A DNA stretch of 64,000 bases from Streptomyces sp. Ru71 (GCF_002920535.1 NZ_PQSS01000011.1:83623-147622), one strand, 5' to 3'; positions 33,745 to 43,078 are shown, counted from the first letter of the stretch. The notes: generated by a model from the letters alone, not told the origin. Translations and numbers: made by a program.

Positions 33745-34710
33745 ATGTTCGCTGTCTACGCCGCCCGAATCGACCGCGACCAGCCGCTGAACGGCCTGGA
33801 GTTGGGGGAGCGCCCGGCCCCCGAGGCCCGCCCCGGCTGGAGCACCGTCAACGTCAAGGCCGCCTCCCTCAACCACCACGACCTGTGGTCCCTGCGCGGC
33901 GTGGGCCTCGCAGAGGACAAGCTGCCGATGATCCTCGGCTGCGACGCCGCCGGTGTCGACGAGGACGGCAACGAGGTCGTCCTGCACTCCGTGATCGGCC
34001 AGAGCGGCCACGGCGTCGGCCCCCGGGAGCCCCGGTCGATCCTGACCGAGCGGTACCAGGGGACCTTCGCCGAGCAGGTGGCCGTCCCGACGTGGAACGT
34101 CCTGCCGAAGCCGAAGGAGCTGTCCTTCGAGGAGGCGGCCTGTCTGCCCACGGCATGGCTGACGGCCTACCGGATGCTGTTCACCAACGCCGGTGTACGG
34201 CCCGGTGACTCCGTGCTGGTGCAGGGCGCCGGCGGCGGTGTCGCCACCGCGGCGATCGTGCTCGGCAAGGCGGCGGGTCTGCGCGTCTTCGCGACCAGCC
34301 GCGACGAGGCCAAGCGCAAGCGGGCGCTGGAGCTGGGTGCCGTGGAGGCCGTCGAGTCGGGGGCGCGGCTGCCGCAGCGGGTGGACGCGGTGATCGAGAC
34401 CGTGGGCGCCGCGACCTGGTCGCACTCGGTCAAGTCCCTGCGGCCCGGCGGCACGCTCGTGATCTCCGGCGCCACCAGCGGGGACCGGCCCTCGCACGCG
34501 GAGCTGACCCGGATCTTCTTCCTGGAGCTGAAGGTCGTCGGGTCGACCATGGGGACCAAGGACGAGCTGGAGGATCTGCTCTCGTTCTGCGCGGCCACCG
34601 GGGTGCGGCCGGTCATCGACGAGGTGCTGCCGATGGACCGGGCGCGGGAGGGCTTCGAGCGGATGGAGTCCGGCGAGCTGTTCGGGAAGGTCGTGCTCAC
34701 CAACTCGTGA
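33745..34710 (+). CDS. Zinc-type alcohol dehydrogenase/quinone oxidoreductase family protein
   Basis: Medium-chain dehydrogenase of 321 residues. The GroES-like catalytic domain has NVKAASLNHHDLWSLRG and MILGCDAAGVDEDGNE; the Rossmann fold has GDSVLVQGAGGGVATAAIVLGK. The cysteine quartet of a structural zinc is absent, so it is closer to the quinone-oxidoreductase branch. The substrate is unknown. TATCGT (33732-33737) ends 8 bases before ATG 33745, a leaderless layout. Two hairpins follow the stop. Confidence 0.88.
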   Translation: MFAVYAARIDRDQPLNGLELGERPAPEARPGWSTVNVKAASLNHHDLWSLRGVGLAEDKLPMILGCDAAGVDEDGNEVVLHSVIGQSGHGVGPREPRSILTERYQGTFAEQVAVPTWNVLPKPKELSFEEAACLPTAWLTAYRMLFTNAGVRPGDSVLVQGAGGGVATAAIVLGKAAGLRVFATSRDEAKRKRALELGAVEAVESGARLPQRVDAVIETVGAATWSHSVKSLRPGGTLVISGATSGDRPSHAELTRIFFLELKVVGSTMGTKDELEDLLSFCAATGVRPVIDEVLPMDRAREGFERMESGELFGKVVLTNS

Positions 34711-34719
34711 GACGGCCGA

Positions 34720-34774
34720 CTCCCGTGACGGGAGCGTGAGTTGAGGCGGGTCCGGGGTCCGGGCCCGCCTTTTC
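34720..34774 (+). terminator. Tandem terminator hairpins
   Basis: CTCCCGtgaCGGGAG (34720-34734) is followed by GGCGGG/CCCGCC (34745-34769) with a TTTT tail. The second is the better terminator. Confidence 0.7.
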
Positions 34775-34785
34775 CGTGCCCCATG

Positions 34786-34830
34786 TGTCAACCATCGTTG
34801 ACATCGGCTGCGTGTCAACGTAAGTTGACA
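34786..34830. promoter_or_regulatory. Doubled operator TGTCAAC-N4-GTTGACA overlapping a leaderless promoter
   Basis: Two perfect inverted repeats, 34786-34803 and 34813-34830, share the arms TGTCAAC and GTTGACA with four-base spacers and are centred 27 bases apart. TTGACA (34798-34803) and TAAGTT (34821-34826) form a promoter with 17-base spacing, and the -10 box ends 7 bases before ATG 34833. A protein bound at both repeats would cover the whole promoter. Confidence 0.8.
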
Positions 34831-34832
34831 TC

Positions 34833-35042
34833 ATGACCGAAGCGACAGATCTCGCCGAGCGGGCGGGAGACCGCGATCCGCGGGTCGGGCTGCGGGCCGT
34901 CGCCGCGTTGCGCCGGGTGCTGGAGCAACTGGAGGCGGTGCAGGTGCGCAGCGCCCGCAATCAGGGCTGGTCGTGGCAGGAGATCGCCGCGGAGCTCGGG
35001 GTGAGCAGGCAGGCCGTGCACAAGAAGTACGGGAGGCGTTGA
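34833..35042 (+). CDS. Small HTH protein, probable autoregulator of the Clp_N gene
   Basis: DNA-binding protein of 69 residues. A charged helical region (VGLRAVAALRRVLEQLEAVQ) precedes a helix-turn-helix, NQGWSWQEIAAELGVSRQAV, ending HKKYGRR. It is leaderless (see the doubled operator just upstream) and its stop overlaps the next start (TGATG). The perfect dyads over its own promoter are best explained by binding of this protein, giving autoregulation of the two-gene operon. The pairing of a tiny HTH with a Clp_N protein recurs in actinobacteria, but I know of no experimental role. Confidence 0.82.
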   Translation: MTEATDLAERAGDRDPRVGLRAVAALRRVLEQLEAVQVRSARNQGWSWQEIAAELGVSRQAVHKKYGRR

Positions 35043-35608
35043 TGTTCGAACGGTTCACGAAGGACGCCCGGGAAGTGGTCCAGGGCGCCGTCGCCCAAGC
35101 GGCGGGGGAGGGGGCGCGGAGCGTCGATGCCGGGTATCTGCTGCTCGCCCTGCTCGACCGGCAGGGCAGCCGGGGGTCGTTCGCGCTCGCCGCGCTGGGG
35201 GTCGATCAGTGGCGGGAGCCGGTGCGGCGGGCGGTCGGGGAGGCGCGGCGGCGTGCCGGGCTGACCCGGGCCGACACGGACGCGCTGGCCGGGCTGGGGA
35301 TCGATGTCTCGGAGATCGTGGCCCGGGTGGAGGAAGCGCACGGGGTCGGGGCCATGTCCGGTGACCGCGGGGACGGTCGCTGGTGGGCCGGCGGGCGGCC
35401 GAGCTTCAGCCGGGAGGCCAAGGACGTGCTGGAGAAGTCGCTGCGCATGGCCGTGGCCCATCGCGACCGGCGCATCGGTGACGAGCACCTGCTGCTGGCG
35501 CTCACCGTCCTGCCGGGCGTGGCGGCCGAGGTGCTCGCCGACCACGGCGTCACCTACGCGTCCCTGACCCGCGTGCTGTACGGCGGGGGTCAGGCCAAGG
35601 CCGGCTGA
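35042..35608 (+). CDS. Stand-alone Clp N-terminal domain protein
   Basis: Protein of 188 residues holding the two Clp_N repeats of ClpC/ClpA-type chaperones and no ATPase domain. The first repeat begins MFERFTKDAREVVQGAVAQA and contains LLLALLDRQGS; the second begins FSREAKDVLEKSLRMAVAHR and contains DEHLLLALTVLPG. In full-length ClpC this domain binds substrates and adaptors, and free Clp_N proteins could act as decoys or adaptors of ClpC; other actinobacteria also use such proteins in stress responses. It is co-transcribed with the small HTH protein. Its 3' end is duplicated just beyond the stop. Confidence 0.9.
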   Translation: MFERFTKDAREVVQGAVAQAAGEGARSVDAGYLLLALLDRQGSRGSFALAALGVDQWREPVRRAVGEARRRAGLTRADTDALAGLGIDVSEIVARVEEAHGVGAMSGDRGDGRWWAGGRPSFSREAKDVLEKSLRMAVAHRDRRIGDEHLLLALTVLPGVAAEVLADHGVTYASLTRVLYGGGQAKAG

Positions 35609-35646
35609 GCGGGCGGGGGAGAGGCCAAGGCCGGCTGAGCGGGCGG
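35592..35646. repeat. 30-bp-period duplication across the Clp_N stop codon
   Basis: The 25 bases from 35592 to 35616, including the TGA stop, recur at 35622-35646 without change. This is a local duplication of the gene's 3' end. Confidence 0.88.
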
Positions 35647-35669
35647 CCGGCCCCGGCACCGGGCCGCGT

Positions 35670-36713
35670 TCACGCCTTCGGGGTGCGCAGTATCGCTCCG
35701 ATGTGGGCGGCCGCCCTCGACAGATGGCGGCGGGCGTCGCGCAGCTGGTCGGCGTCGACGCCGTGGTCCCGGGCCGCGTCGCGGACGTCGTCACGGAAGC
35801 GGTCCAGCAGCCGCTCCAGATCGCGGGCGGGGTCGCCGGTGGGTGCCTCGTGGGCCCAGGAGGGTTCGTAGACGGCCGGGAAGTCCTCCGGCGTCTGTCC
35901 GTACTCCGGCTCCGGGCGGACCCGGTCGGAAGCGGGGCGCCCCCGGCCGAAGTCCTTGCCGAAATCCCTCCCGAAGTCGCCGAACTCCTTGGCCAGTTCG
36001 GTCAGGCCCTCCTTCACACCCGTAGGCCAGTCGCCGCGCGCGAAGTGGTCCTGCACCTGCTCCTGCACCCGGCGTGCGATGCGCTGCAGCTCCTCCTGCG
36101 CCTGGACGCGGGCCCGCTCCTGGGCCTCCTTGGCCTGGCGCCGGGCACGCTGGGCCTCCTCGCGGGCCCGGCGGCTCTCGTCCTTGGCCCGCCTGGCCTG
36201 TTCCTTCCACTCCTGCTTGACGCGGCGCATCTCCTCCTTGGCGGCACGCCACGCCTCGCTGTCGGCCGCGTCGGTGAAGTCCGGGGACGGCGCCGCGGCG
36301 CCGTCCGCGCGGCCCGCCGGACCGCGCCGCGCCCGGCTCGCCGCCTCCCGCATCTGCCGGCGCAGGTCGCCCGCGGCGCCGCGCACGTCGGCGCGGATCT
36401 CGGCGGCCAGTTCGGCCACCGACTCGCGGATCTCCAGCTCCAGATCGGCCAGTTCACCGCTGCGGTCGGCCAGTTCGGCGCGGCCGGCGTCCGTGATGGC
36501 GTACACCTTGCGGCCGCCCTCGGTGGTGTGGGTGACCAGGCCCTCGGCCTCCAGCTTCGCCAGACGCGGGTAGACCGTGCCGGCCGACGGCGCGTACAGC
36601 CCCTGGAAGCGCTCCTCCAGCAGGCGGATCACCTCGTAGCCGTGGCGCGGCGCCTCGTCCAGGAGCTTCAGCAGATACAGGCGGAGGCGGCCGTGGGCGA
36701 AGACGGGAGGCAT
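35670..36713 (-). CDS. PadR family transcriptional regulator with long coiled-coil tail
   Basis: Regulator of 347 residues. The PadR winged helix is at the N-terminus (RLYLLKLLDEAPRHGYEVIR, LYAPSAGTVYPRLAKLEAEG, GRKVYAITDAGRAELADR). It is followed by an unusually long charged region with heptad-like repeats (REEAQRARRQAKEAQERARV), about 120 residues, then an acidic/Pro linker and a C-terminal helical segment. Usual PadR proteins are 110-190 residues. ATG 36713 lies one base after the stop of the DUF4097 gene, so the two form an operon behind one promoter. Confidence 0.88.
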   Translation of the reverse strand: MPPVFAHGRLRLYLLKLLDEAPRHGYEVIRLLEERFQGLYAPSAGTVYPRLAKLEAEGLVTHTTEGGRKVYAITDAGRAELADRSGELADLELEIRESVAELAAEIRADVRGAAGDLRRQMREAASRARRGPAGRADGAAAPSPDFTDAADSEAWRAAKEEMRRVKQEWKEQARRAKDESRRAREEAQRARRQAKEAQERARVQAQEELQRIARRVQEQVQDHFARGDWPTGVKEGLTELAKEFGDFGRDFGKDFGRGRPASDRVRPEPEYGQTPEDFPAVYEPSWAHEAPTGDPARDLERLLDRFRDDVRDAARDHGVDADQLRDARRHLSRAAAHIGAILRTPKA

Positions 36714-36714
36714 G

Positions 36715-37668
36715 TCAGAGCACCTTCTTGTCGGTCGTGCCGTCGGCCGGGGCGCCGTTGTCACCCTCGCCCGGGCCGGAAACGGAATTGTCCCCCGAAC
36801 CGGTGCCGGTGCCTGTGGGCGGGGCCTCGTCCCGCGGTCCGGGCTCCCACGGCTCGTCCTCCGACGGGGGCCGGCGCAGCAGGGCGATGGAGCCGGAGAC
36901 GGTGGTCGCCTTCAGCCGGCCGCTGCCCGTGCCGAGCCGGCCGGTGATCCGCTTGGCGCCCCACTGGCCGCTGACCCGCAGGTCCTCGAAGGCGTTGGAG
37001 ACCGAGCCGCTGGCGGTGTGCGCCTCCACCTCCGTGTCCGCCGGGTGCGGCAGACGGATGGCGATCTCGCCCGAGACGCTGGTCAGATTGACGTCGGTGG
37101 GGTGGGCGGCGGGGTCGAGGTCCACGATCATCGAACCGCTCACCGAGTCCGCCCGTACCGCGGAACCGGAACCGTCCACCACGGTCAGGTCCCCGGAGAC
37201 GGAGTGGAAGCGCAGCTCGCCGCGCAGGGCCTGGGCCTCCACGCTGCCGGAGACCGTGTCGGCGCGCACCGGGCCGCCGAGGCCGACCAGCGTGGTGTCC
37301 CCGGTGACGCCCTTGACCTCGGCGCGGCCGTCGATCCCGGAGACCGTGGCGGCGGCGCCGACCACCCCCACCTCCACGCGCGTGCGCGCCGGGACGGCCA
37401 GGGAGACGACGGCGCTGCGCCGCCTGCCCTTGCGGTCCAGCCACTTCAGGAAGCCCTTCCAGGGCAGGTCCTCGTACGCCACCGTCAGCGTGCCGCCCTG
37501 CTGGGTGACCAGCAGGGGTGGGCCCTGAAGCTCGGAGATCTCCAGGAGGGCGGAACCCTCGTCCGTGCCCACGACGTTCACCGTTCCGTTGACGACGCGT
37601 ACGTGGAGCTCGCTCACGGGCTCGTCGAACGTGAGCTTCGTCGGCTCTGCGACGGACCACTCGGACAT
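36715..37668 (-). CDS. DUF4097 family beta-strand repeat protein
   Basis: Protein of 317 residues made of DUF4097-type beta repeats: VSGSVEAQALRGELRFHSVSG, ADSVSGSMIVDLDPAA, TSVSGEIAIRLPHPADTEVE, TASGSVSNAF. The regular T/D-VSGS pattern suggests a beta-solenoid. There is no signal peptide; a Pro/Gly-rich tail closes the protein. The role is unknown; in firmicutes such domains accompany envelope-stress regulators. It starts at ATG 37668 with AGGAGG upstream and leads the operon with the PadR gene. Confidence 0.85.
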   Translation of the reverse strand: MSEWSVAEPTKLTFDEPVSELHVRVVNGTVNVVGTDEGSALLEISELQGPPLLVTQQGGTLTVAYEDLPWKGFLKWLDRKGRRRSAVVSLAVPARTRVEVGVVGAAATVSGIDGRAEVKGVTGDTTLVGLGGPVRADTVSGSVEAQALRGELRFHSVSGDLTVVDGSGSAVRADSVSGSMIVDLDPAAHPTDVNLTSVSGEIAIRLPHPADTEVEAHTASGSVSNAFEDLRVSGQWGAKRITGRLGTGSGRLKATTVSGSIALLRRPPSEDEPWEPGPRDEAPPTGTGTGSGDNSVSGPGEGDNGAPADGTTDKKVL

Positions 37669-37698
37669 GGGAGACCTCCTCGACCTCCTCGACACGCC

Positions 37699-37732
37699 AT
37701 ATCGCGTATTACGTGACTCACGATATATCGCG
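37699..37732. promoter_or_regulatory. ATATCGCG repeats and CGATATATCG palindrome upstream of the PadR operon
   Basis: ATATCGCG occurs at 37699-37706 and 37725-37732, and CGATATATCG (37721-37730) is a perfect palindrome. This AT-rich patch in GC-rich DNA lies about 30-65 bases before the DUF4097 start and is a good candidate for PadR autoregulation. Confidence 0.55.
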
Positions 37733-37806
37733 GGCCGGGGAAGTCAAGACACTCGTTCTGGTGATCAGGACAGGCCGGCGGGGGCGGGCTGTCCTAGCGT
37801 GTGACC

Positions 37807-38637
37807 ATGCCGACGGAAGACGCCCACGGCGACCGGTCGCGAGCCGGCGCGCTGCTGCTGTGCCGGGCCGAGCCCGCCGCCGTCGCGCCCCTCGCCCACC
37901 TGCTGCGCGACCACATGCTGCTCACCGGCGCCGGGGACGGCTGGAGCGTCCTCGTGCCCGAGGGACGGCCCTGGCAGAACGGTGGCGAACCCGTCGACCG
38001 GGTCCTCACCGGCTGGGCCACCGCCCTCGCCGTCGCCGCGCCCTGGCCCGTCCTCGCCCTGTGGTGGGACGCCGACCGCGCCGGCTACACCCTCGCCGCC
38101 GGCTTCCGCCGCCCCGTCGGCTACACCTGGCTCGCCAACGGCACCGCGGCCGGCGAGGACGAGGCGATGCGCACCTTCGCCGCCCGGCTCGGCCTCGACC
38201 CGGTCCTGGACGTGCAGGCCCTGGACCACCTCACCCGCCCCGACCCGGCCGCCGACGCCCACGCCCGGCTGCGCGGCCTGCTCGCGGTCCTCACCCGCGC
38301 CGGCGTCACCCTGCCGCCCGGCGTCACCCCCGGCGCCCCCACTGGCCGGCTGCGCGAGGCCGCCCTGCACCACACCGACGTACGGCGCACCCACGGCCTG
38401 CGCCAGACGCTGCGCGCGGAACTCGACGCCGTCGAGCGCGCCGCCCTCGCCCCCTGGCTGCCCTGGACCCTCACGCCGCAGGCCCGCGCCCTGGCCGCCG
38501 CCCAGCTCGCGAGCGGCCTCCCGCTCGCCCTGTGGGGCCTGCGACGCCGCAGCGCCGGCTGGACGGCGGCGGGGGCGCTGCTGCTGGCCCACGGGCTGCT
38601 CGGGCTGGCGTACGCGGTGACGCACCCGCGCGACTGA
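37807..38637 (+). CDS. Hypothetical protein
   Basis: Unrecognised protein of 276 residues, rich in Ala, Leu and Trp. It opens with a possible ferredoxin-like fold (GALLLCRAEPAAVAPLAHLL, GDGWSVLVPEG), has several hydrophobic stretches (WATALAVAAPWPVLALWW), and ends in two possible membrane helices (AAAQLASGLPLALWGL, AAGALLLAHGLLGLAYAV). No catalytic motif is visible. TAGCGT (37795-37800) ends 7 bases before ATG 37807, so the gene is probably leaderless; GTG 37801 is the alternative. Confidence 0.72.
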   Translation: MPTEDAHGDRSRAGALLLCRAEPAAVAPLAHLLRDHMLLTGAGDGWSVLVPEGRPWQNGGEPVDRVLTGWATALAVAAPWPVLALWWDADRAGYTLAAGFRRPVGYTWLANGTAAGEDEAMRTFAARLGLDPVLDVQALDHLTRPDPAADAHARLRGLLAVLTRAGVTLPPGVTPGAPTGRLREAALHHTDVRRTHGLRQTLRAELDAVERAALAPWLPWTLTPQARALAAAQLASGLPLALWGLRRRSAGWTAAGALLLAHGLLGLAYAVTHPRD

Positions 38638-38657
38638 GCGGCCGCGGCCCTCCTCCC

Positions 38658-38720
38658 GTACGACACGACCCGGAACGCGTACGACACGACCCGGAACGCC
38701 GTACGACACGACCCGGAACA
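38658..38720. repeat. Minisatellite, three copies of a 20-22-bp unit
   Basis: GTACGACACGACCCGGAAC with a variable one- to three-base end occurs three times head to tail (38658-38678, 38679-38700, 38701-38720). It lies between convergent genes, outside any coding region. Confidence 0.9.
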
Positions 38721-38727
38721 CGGCAAA

Positions 38728-38745
38728 GGGCGCCCGAAGGCGCCC
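38728..38745 (-). terminator. Terminator of the DUF6104 gene
   Basis: GGGCGCC pairs with GGCGCCC around a CGAA/TTCG tetraloop, followed on the minus strand by TTTG. It lies 25 bases past the stop of the small gene. Confidence 0.7.
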
Positions 38746-38769
38746 GTGATCGCCGACGGCGGTCCTCGA

Positions 38770-38949
38770 CTACTCGTCGTCCTCGTCGTCCAGCCGCGCC
38801 AGCCACGTGGCCAGGCGTTCCACCGGGACCTCGAAGTCCGGGTTCAGGTCGACGAAGGTCCGCAGCTGCTCGGCGAGCCACTCGAAGGTGACCTCCTCCT
38901 CGCCGCGCCGTTTCTCCAGTTCTTCGATGCCACGGTCGGTGAAGTACAT
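38770..38949 (-). CDS. Small acidic protein (DUF6104-like)
   Basis: Conserved streptomycete protein of 59 residues, starting MYFTDRGIEELEKRRGEEEV and ending ARLDDEDDE. It is helical and strongly acidic; the family name is my recollection. The function is unknown. A minus-strand TATCCT box (38962-38957) ends 8 bases before ATG 38949, so it is probably leaderless. It follows kgd on the same strand after about 87 bases. Confidence 0.72.
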   Translation of the reverse strand: MYFTDRGIEELEKRRGEEEVTFEWLAEQLRTFVDLNPDFEVPVERLATWLARLDDEDDE

Positions 38950-39036
38950 GAGGTCAAGGATAAGTGCGCGCAAACGGCCGGGCCGCACCCCCTGAGCAGG
39001 GGATGCGGCCCGGTCACGTACGACCCGCGGGTGCGG

Positions 39037-42000
39037 TTACGCCTCGAACACCTCGCGCACGAGCTGCTCCTGCTCCGCCTGGTGCCGCTTCGCGGAACCG
39101 ACGGCAGGGGACGAGCCGTGCGGGCGCGAGATGCGGCGCAGGCGCTCGCCGGCCGGGATGTCCGCGCCGACCGCCAGGTCGAGGTGGTCGATCAGGTTCA
39201 GGGCGATGAACGGCCAGGCGCCCTGGTTGGCCGGCTCCTCCTGGGCCCACAGGTACTTCTCGGCGTTCGGGTACTTGGCGATCTCGGCCTGGAGCTCGGC
39301 ACCCGGCAGCGGGTACAGGCGCTCAAGGCGGATGATCGCGGTGTCCGTGACGCCCCGCTTCTGCCGCTCGGCGTCGAGGTCGTAGTAGACCTTGCCGGAG
39401 CAGAAGACGACCTTGCGGACCGCGTTCGGGTCGACCGAGGAGTCACCGATGACCGGCTGGAACTGACCGCTGGTGAAGTCCTCCGCCTTCGACGCGGCGG
39501 CCTTCAGGCGCAGCATCGACTTCGGGGTGAAGACGACCAGCGGCTTGTGGTGCGGGTTGTGCACCTGCCACCGCAGGAGGTGGAAGTAGTTCGCCGGCGA
39601 CGTCGGCATGGCGACCGTCATGTTGTTCTGCGCGCACAGCTGCAGGAACCGCTCCGGGCGGGCCGAGGAGTGGTCCGGGCCCTGGCCCTCGTAGCCGTGC
39701 GGCAGCAGCAGGACGACGCCGGACGTCTGGCCCCACTTCTGCTCGGCGGAGGAGATGAACTCGTCCACGACCGTCTGGGCGCCGTTGACGAAGTCGCCGA
39801 ACTGGGCCTCCCACATCACGAGCGCGTTCGGGCGGGCCAGCGAGTAACCGTACTCGAAGCCCATCGCGGCGTACTCGGACAGCAGGGAGTTGTAGACGTT
39901 CAGCCGCGCCTGGTCCTCGGCCAGGTACTGCAGCGGCGTGTACTCCTCACCGGTGCTGCGGTCGATGATGACCGCGTGGCGCTGGCCGAAGGTGCCGCGC
40001 TGGGAGTCCTGGCCGGCGAGCCGGACCGGGGTGCCCTCCAGCAGCAGCGAGCCGATGGCGAGGGTCTCGCCCATGCCCCAGTCGATGGTGCCGTCCTCGA
40101 CCATCGCCGCCCGGCGCTGCAGCTGCGGCTGCAGACGCGGGTGGACGGTGATGTTGTCCGGGATGTTGACCTGGGACTCGGCGATCCGCTTGACGACCTC
40201 GGTGGACACCGCGGTCGGCACGGCGACCGGGAAGCCGTCCTGCGGGGGCGTGGCGTCGACGCCGGCCGGCTGCGCGGTGGCCTCGCGGACCTCGGTGAAG
40301 ACCTTCTCCAGCTGGCCCTGGTAGTCCTGCAGCGCCTGCTCGGCCTCTTCCAGGGTGATGTCGCCGCGACCGATGAGGGACTCGGTGTACAGCTTGCGCA
40401 CCGAGCGCTTCTTGTCGATCAGGTCGTACATCAGCGGCTGGGTGAAGGCCGGGTTGTCCGACTCGTTGTGACCGCGGCGGCGGTAGCAGATGAGGTCGAT
40501 CACCACGTCCTTGTTGAACGCCTGGCGGAACTCGAAGGCCAGACGGGCAACACGCACGACGGCCTCGGGGTCGTCGCCGTTCACGTGGAAGATCGGGGCC
40601 TCGATCATGCGGGCCACGTCCGTCGCGTACATGGAGGAACGCGAGGACTCCGGGGCGGCGGTGAAGCCGACCTGGTTGTTGATGACGATGTGGACCGTGC
40701 CGCCGGTGCGGTAGCCGCGCAGCTGCGACATGTTCAGGGTCTCGGCCACCACGCCCTGGCCCGCGAAGGCCGCGTCGCCGTGGATCGCCACCGGCAGGAC
40801 GGTGAAGTCCGTGCCGCCCTTGTTGATGATGTCCTGCTTGGCGCGGGCGACGCCCTCCAGGACCGGGTCGACCGCCTCCAGGTGGGAGGGGTTGGCGACC
40901 AGGGAGACCTTGATCTGCTCGCCGTCGAGACCGGTGAAGGTGCCCTCGGCGCCCAGGTGGTACTTCACGTCGCCGGAGCCGTGCATCGACTTCGGGTCGA
41001 GGTTGCCCTCGAACTCGCGGAAGATCTGCGCGTACGACTTGCCGACGATGTTGGCGAGCACGTTCAGGCGGCCGCGGTGGGCCATGCCGATGACGACCTC
41101 GTCCAGGCGCGACTCGGCCGCGGAGTCGATGACCGCGTCCAGCAGCGGGATGACGGACTCGCCGCCCTCCAGCGAGAAGCGCTTCTGGCCGACGTACTTG
41201 GTCTGCAGGAACGTCTCGAAGGCCTCGGCGGCGTTCAGGCGGCGCAGGATGCGCAGCTGCTCCTCGCGCTCCATCTTGGAGTGCGGGCGCTCCACGCGGT
41301 CCTGGATCCACTTGCGCTGCTTGGGGTCCTGGATGTGCATGAACTCGATGCCGGTGGTGCGGCAGTACGAGTCGCGCAGCACGCCGAGGATGTCGCGCAG
41401 CTTCATCATCGACTTGCCGGCGAAGCCGCCGACGGCGAACTCGCGCTCCAGGTCCCACAGGGTGAGGCCGTGCTCGACGATGTCCAGGTCGGGGTGCTTG
41501 CGCTGCTTGTACTCCAGCGGGTCGGTGTCGGCCATGACGTGGCCGCGGACCCGGTAGGAGTGGATCAGCTCGAAGACGCGGGCGGCCTTGGTGACGTCGT
41601 CGTCGTGGCTGGCGTCGATGTCCTTGAGCCAGCGGACCGGCTCGTAGGGGATGCGCAGCGCCTCGAAGATGTCGTCGTAGAAGCCGTTCTCGCCGAGCAG
41701 CAGGTTCGCGACGACGCGCAGGAACTCGCCGGAGGCGGCGCCCTGGATGACCCGGTGGTCGTAGGTCGACGTGAGCGTCATGACCTTCGAGATGCCGAGC
41801 TTGTTCAGGGTGTCCTGGCTGGTGCCCTGGAACTCCGCCGGGTAGTCCATGGAGCCGACGCCCATGATCACGGACTGGCCGGGCATCAGACGCGGCACGG
41901 AGTGGACGGTGCCGAGGCCACCGGGGTTGGTCAGGGAGACCGTGACGCCGGTGAAGTCGTCCATCGTCAGCTTGTTGTCGCGGGCGCGACGGACGATGTC

Positions 42001-42870
42001 CTCGTAGGCCTGCCAGAACTCGAAGAAGTTCAGCGTCTCGGCCTTCTTGATCGCCGCGACGACGAGCTGGCGGTCACCGTTGGGCTTGACCAGGTCGATG
42101 GCCAGGCCCAGGTTGATGTGCTCCGGCTTGACCAGGGTCGGCTTGCCGTCCTTGAGCTGGTAGGACCAGTTCATCGACGGCATGGCCTTGATGGCCTGCA
42201 CCATCGCGTACCCGATGAGGTGCGTGAAGGAGATCTTCCCGCCCCGGGCGCGCTTGAGGTGGTTGTTGATGACGATGCGGTTGTCGAAGAGCAGCTTCAC
42301 CGGGACGGCGCGGACCGAGGTGGCGGTCGGCACCTCCAGCGAGGCGTCCATGTTCTTCGCGACCGCGGCGGACGGACCGCGCAGCGTCACGAGCTCCGGA
42401 CCGGCCGGGGCCTCCTTGGCGGGCTCCGCCTTGGCCTTCGGCTGAGCGGGCGCCTGTGCGGGACGCGCCGGCTGAGCCTGGGCGGGGGCGGCCTGCGCCG
42501 CGGGGGCGGGGGCGGGGGCCGGAACCGGGGCGGCCGCGGGCTTCGCAGCCGCGGGAGCCGGAGCGGCACTGGGCGCCGGAGCGGCCGGCGCGGCGGCCTG
42601 GGGGGCCGGGGTGGGCGTCGTGGTGGGGGTCTGCGCGGCCCCCGCGGCCGCGGTACCCGACGCAACCGGGGCTCCTGCCGCCCCCGGCTTGTAGTCGGCG
42701 AAGAAGTCCCACCAGGCACGGTCTACCGAATTCGGGTCCTGGAGGTACTGCTGATAGATCTCGTCGACGAGCCACTCATTGGGACCGAACGCGGCAGCGG
42801 GGTTCTTTCCCGCTTGGTCGGCGTCGGTCGTAGGTGCGCTCGATGCGTTACTGGGGGACTGTGGCGACAC
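39037..42870 (-). CDS. kgd: Multifunctional 2-oxoglutarate dehydrogenase/decarboxylase KGD (SucA/OdhA)
   Basis: TCA-cycle enzyme of about 1277 residues converting 2-oxoglutarate toward succinyl-CoA. After an N-terminal helix motif ([20 protein letters not shown]) and a long Ala/Pro linker comes an E2-type acyltransferase domain (about 170-395, with [21 protein letters not shown]), then the thiamine-dependent E1 domain ([66 protein letters not shown]). Lipoyl-domain functions come from another subunit. In actinobacteria this fusion is inhibited by an FHA protein (OdhI/GarA). GTG 42870 (VSPQSPSN) is the usual family start; GTG 42897 would add nine residues. TAGCCT upstream is a likely -10 box. 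Confidence 0.95.
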   Translation of the reverse strand: MSPQSPSNASSAPTTDADQAGKNPAAAFGPNEWLVDEIYQQYLQDPNSVDRAWWDFFADYKPGAAGAPVASGTAAAGAAQTPTTTPTPAPQAAAPAAPAPSAAPAPAAAKPAAAPVPAPAPAPAAQAAPAQAQPARPAQAPAQPKAKAEPAKEAPAGPELVTLRGPSAAVAKNMDASLEVPTATSVRAVPVKLLFDNRIVINNHLKRARGGKISFTHLIGYAMVQAIKAMPSMNWSYQLKDGKPTLVKPEHINLGLAIDLVKPNGDRQLVVAAIKKAETLNFFEFWQAYEDIVRRARDNKLTMDDFTGVTVSLTNPGGLGTVHSVPRLMPGQSVIMGVGSMDYPAEFQGTSQDTLNKLGISKVMTLTSTYDHRVIQGAASGEFLRVVANLLLGENGFYDDIFEALRIPYEPVRWLKDIDASHDDDVTKAARVFELIHSYRVRGHVMADTDPLEYKQRKHPDLDIVEHGLTLWDLEREFAVGGFAGKSMMKLRDILGVLRDSYCRTTGIEFMHIQDPKQRKWIQDRVERPHSKMEREEQLRILRRLNAAEAFETFLQTKYVGQKRFSLEGGESVIPLLDAVIDSAAESRLDEVVIGMAHRGRLNVLANIVGKSYAQIFREFEGNLDPKSMHGSGDVKYHLGAEGTFTGLDGEQIKVSLVANPSHLEAVDPVLEGVARAKQDIINKGGTDFTVLPVAIHGDAAFAGQGVVAETLNMSQLRGYRTGGTVHIVINNQVGFTAAPESSRSSMYATDVARMIEAPIFHVNGDDPEAVVRVARLAFEFRQAFNKDVVIDLICYRRRGHNESDNPAFTQPLMYDLIDKKRSVRKLYTESLIGRGDITLEEAEQALQDYQGQLEKVFTEVREATAQPAGVDATPPQDGFPVAVPTAVSTEVVKRIAESQVNIPDNITVHPRLQPQLQRRAAMVEDGTIDWGMGETLAIGSLLLEGTPVRLAGQDSQRGTFGQRHAVIIDRSTGEEYTPLQYLAEDQARLNVYNSLLSEYAAMGFEYGYSLARPNALVMWEAQFGDFVNGAQTVVDEFISSAEQKWGQTSGVVLLLPHGYEGQGPDHSSARPERFLQLCAQNNMTVAMPTSPANYFHLLRWQVHNPHHKPLVVFTPKSMLRLKAAASKAEDFTSGQFQPVIGDSSVDPNAVRKVVFCSGKVYYDLDAERQKRGVTDTAIIRLERLYPLPGAELQAEIAKYPNAEKYLWAQEEPANQGAWPFIALNLIDHLDLAVGADIPAGERLRRISRPHGSSPAVGSAKRHQAEQEQLVREVFEA

Positions 42871-43043
42871 GGCGGCAACCGCCCTCTTCCGCTTCACAAG
42901 GTGATGGACAGCGGGAATAAAGGCTACGCCTCCCTGAGGGTGAAGGTCAGGTCAGGCCCGTTCATCGTCGCGTAAGTCACATCTCAGCCCGTGTTTCGGG
43001 GCTTGAAATGGCGGGAAACAAGCGTGGTTCCGGTGTGAGAGAG

Positions 43044-43078
43044 GCGTGCCGGGGTACGGCGACGAAGGCCCGGCACGC
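43044..43078. terminator. Hairpin between the kgd promoter and the histidine kinase stop
   Basis: GCGTGCCGGG (43044-43053) pairs with CCCGGCACGC (43069-43078) across 15 bases. It lies about 85 bases past the kinase stop on the minus strand and could end the two-component operon before kgd. Confidence 0.6.

Noticed and set aside
38746..42975. A 1409-residue ORF on the plus strand, antisense to kgd
   Set aside because: It is a frame opened by the extreme GC bias: Arg/Val/Leu/Asp-rich, without domains or a credible start, and fully covered by the well-conserved kgd on the other strand.
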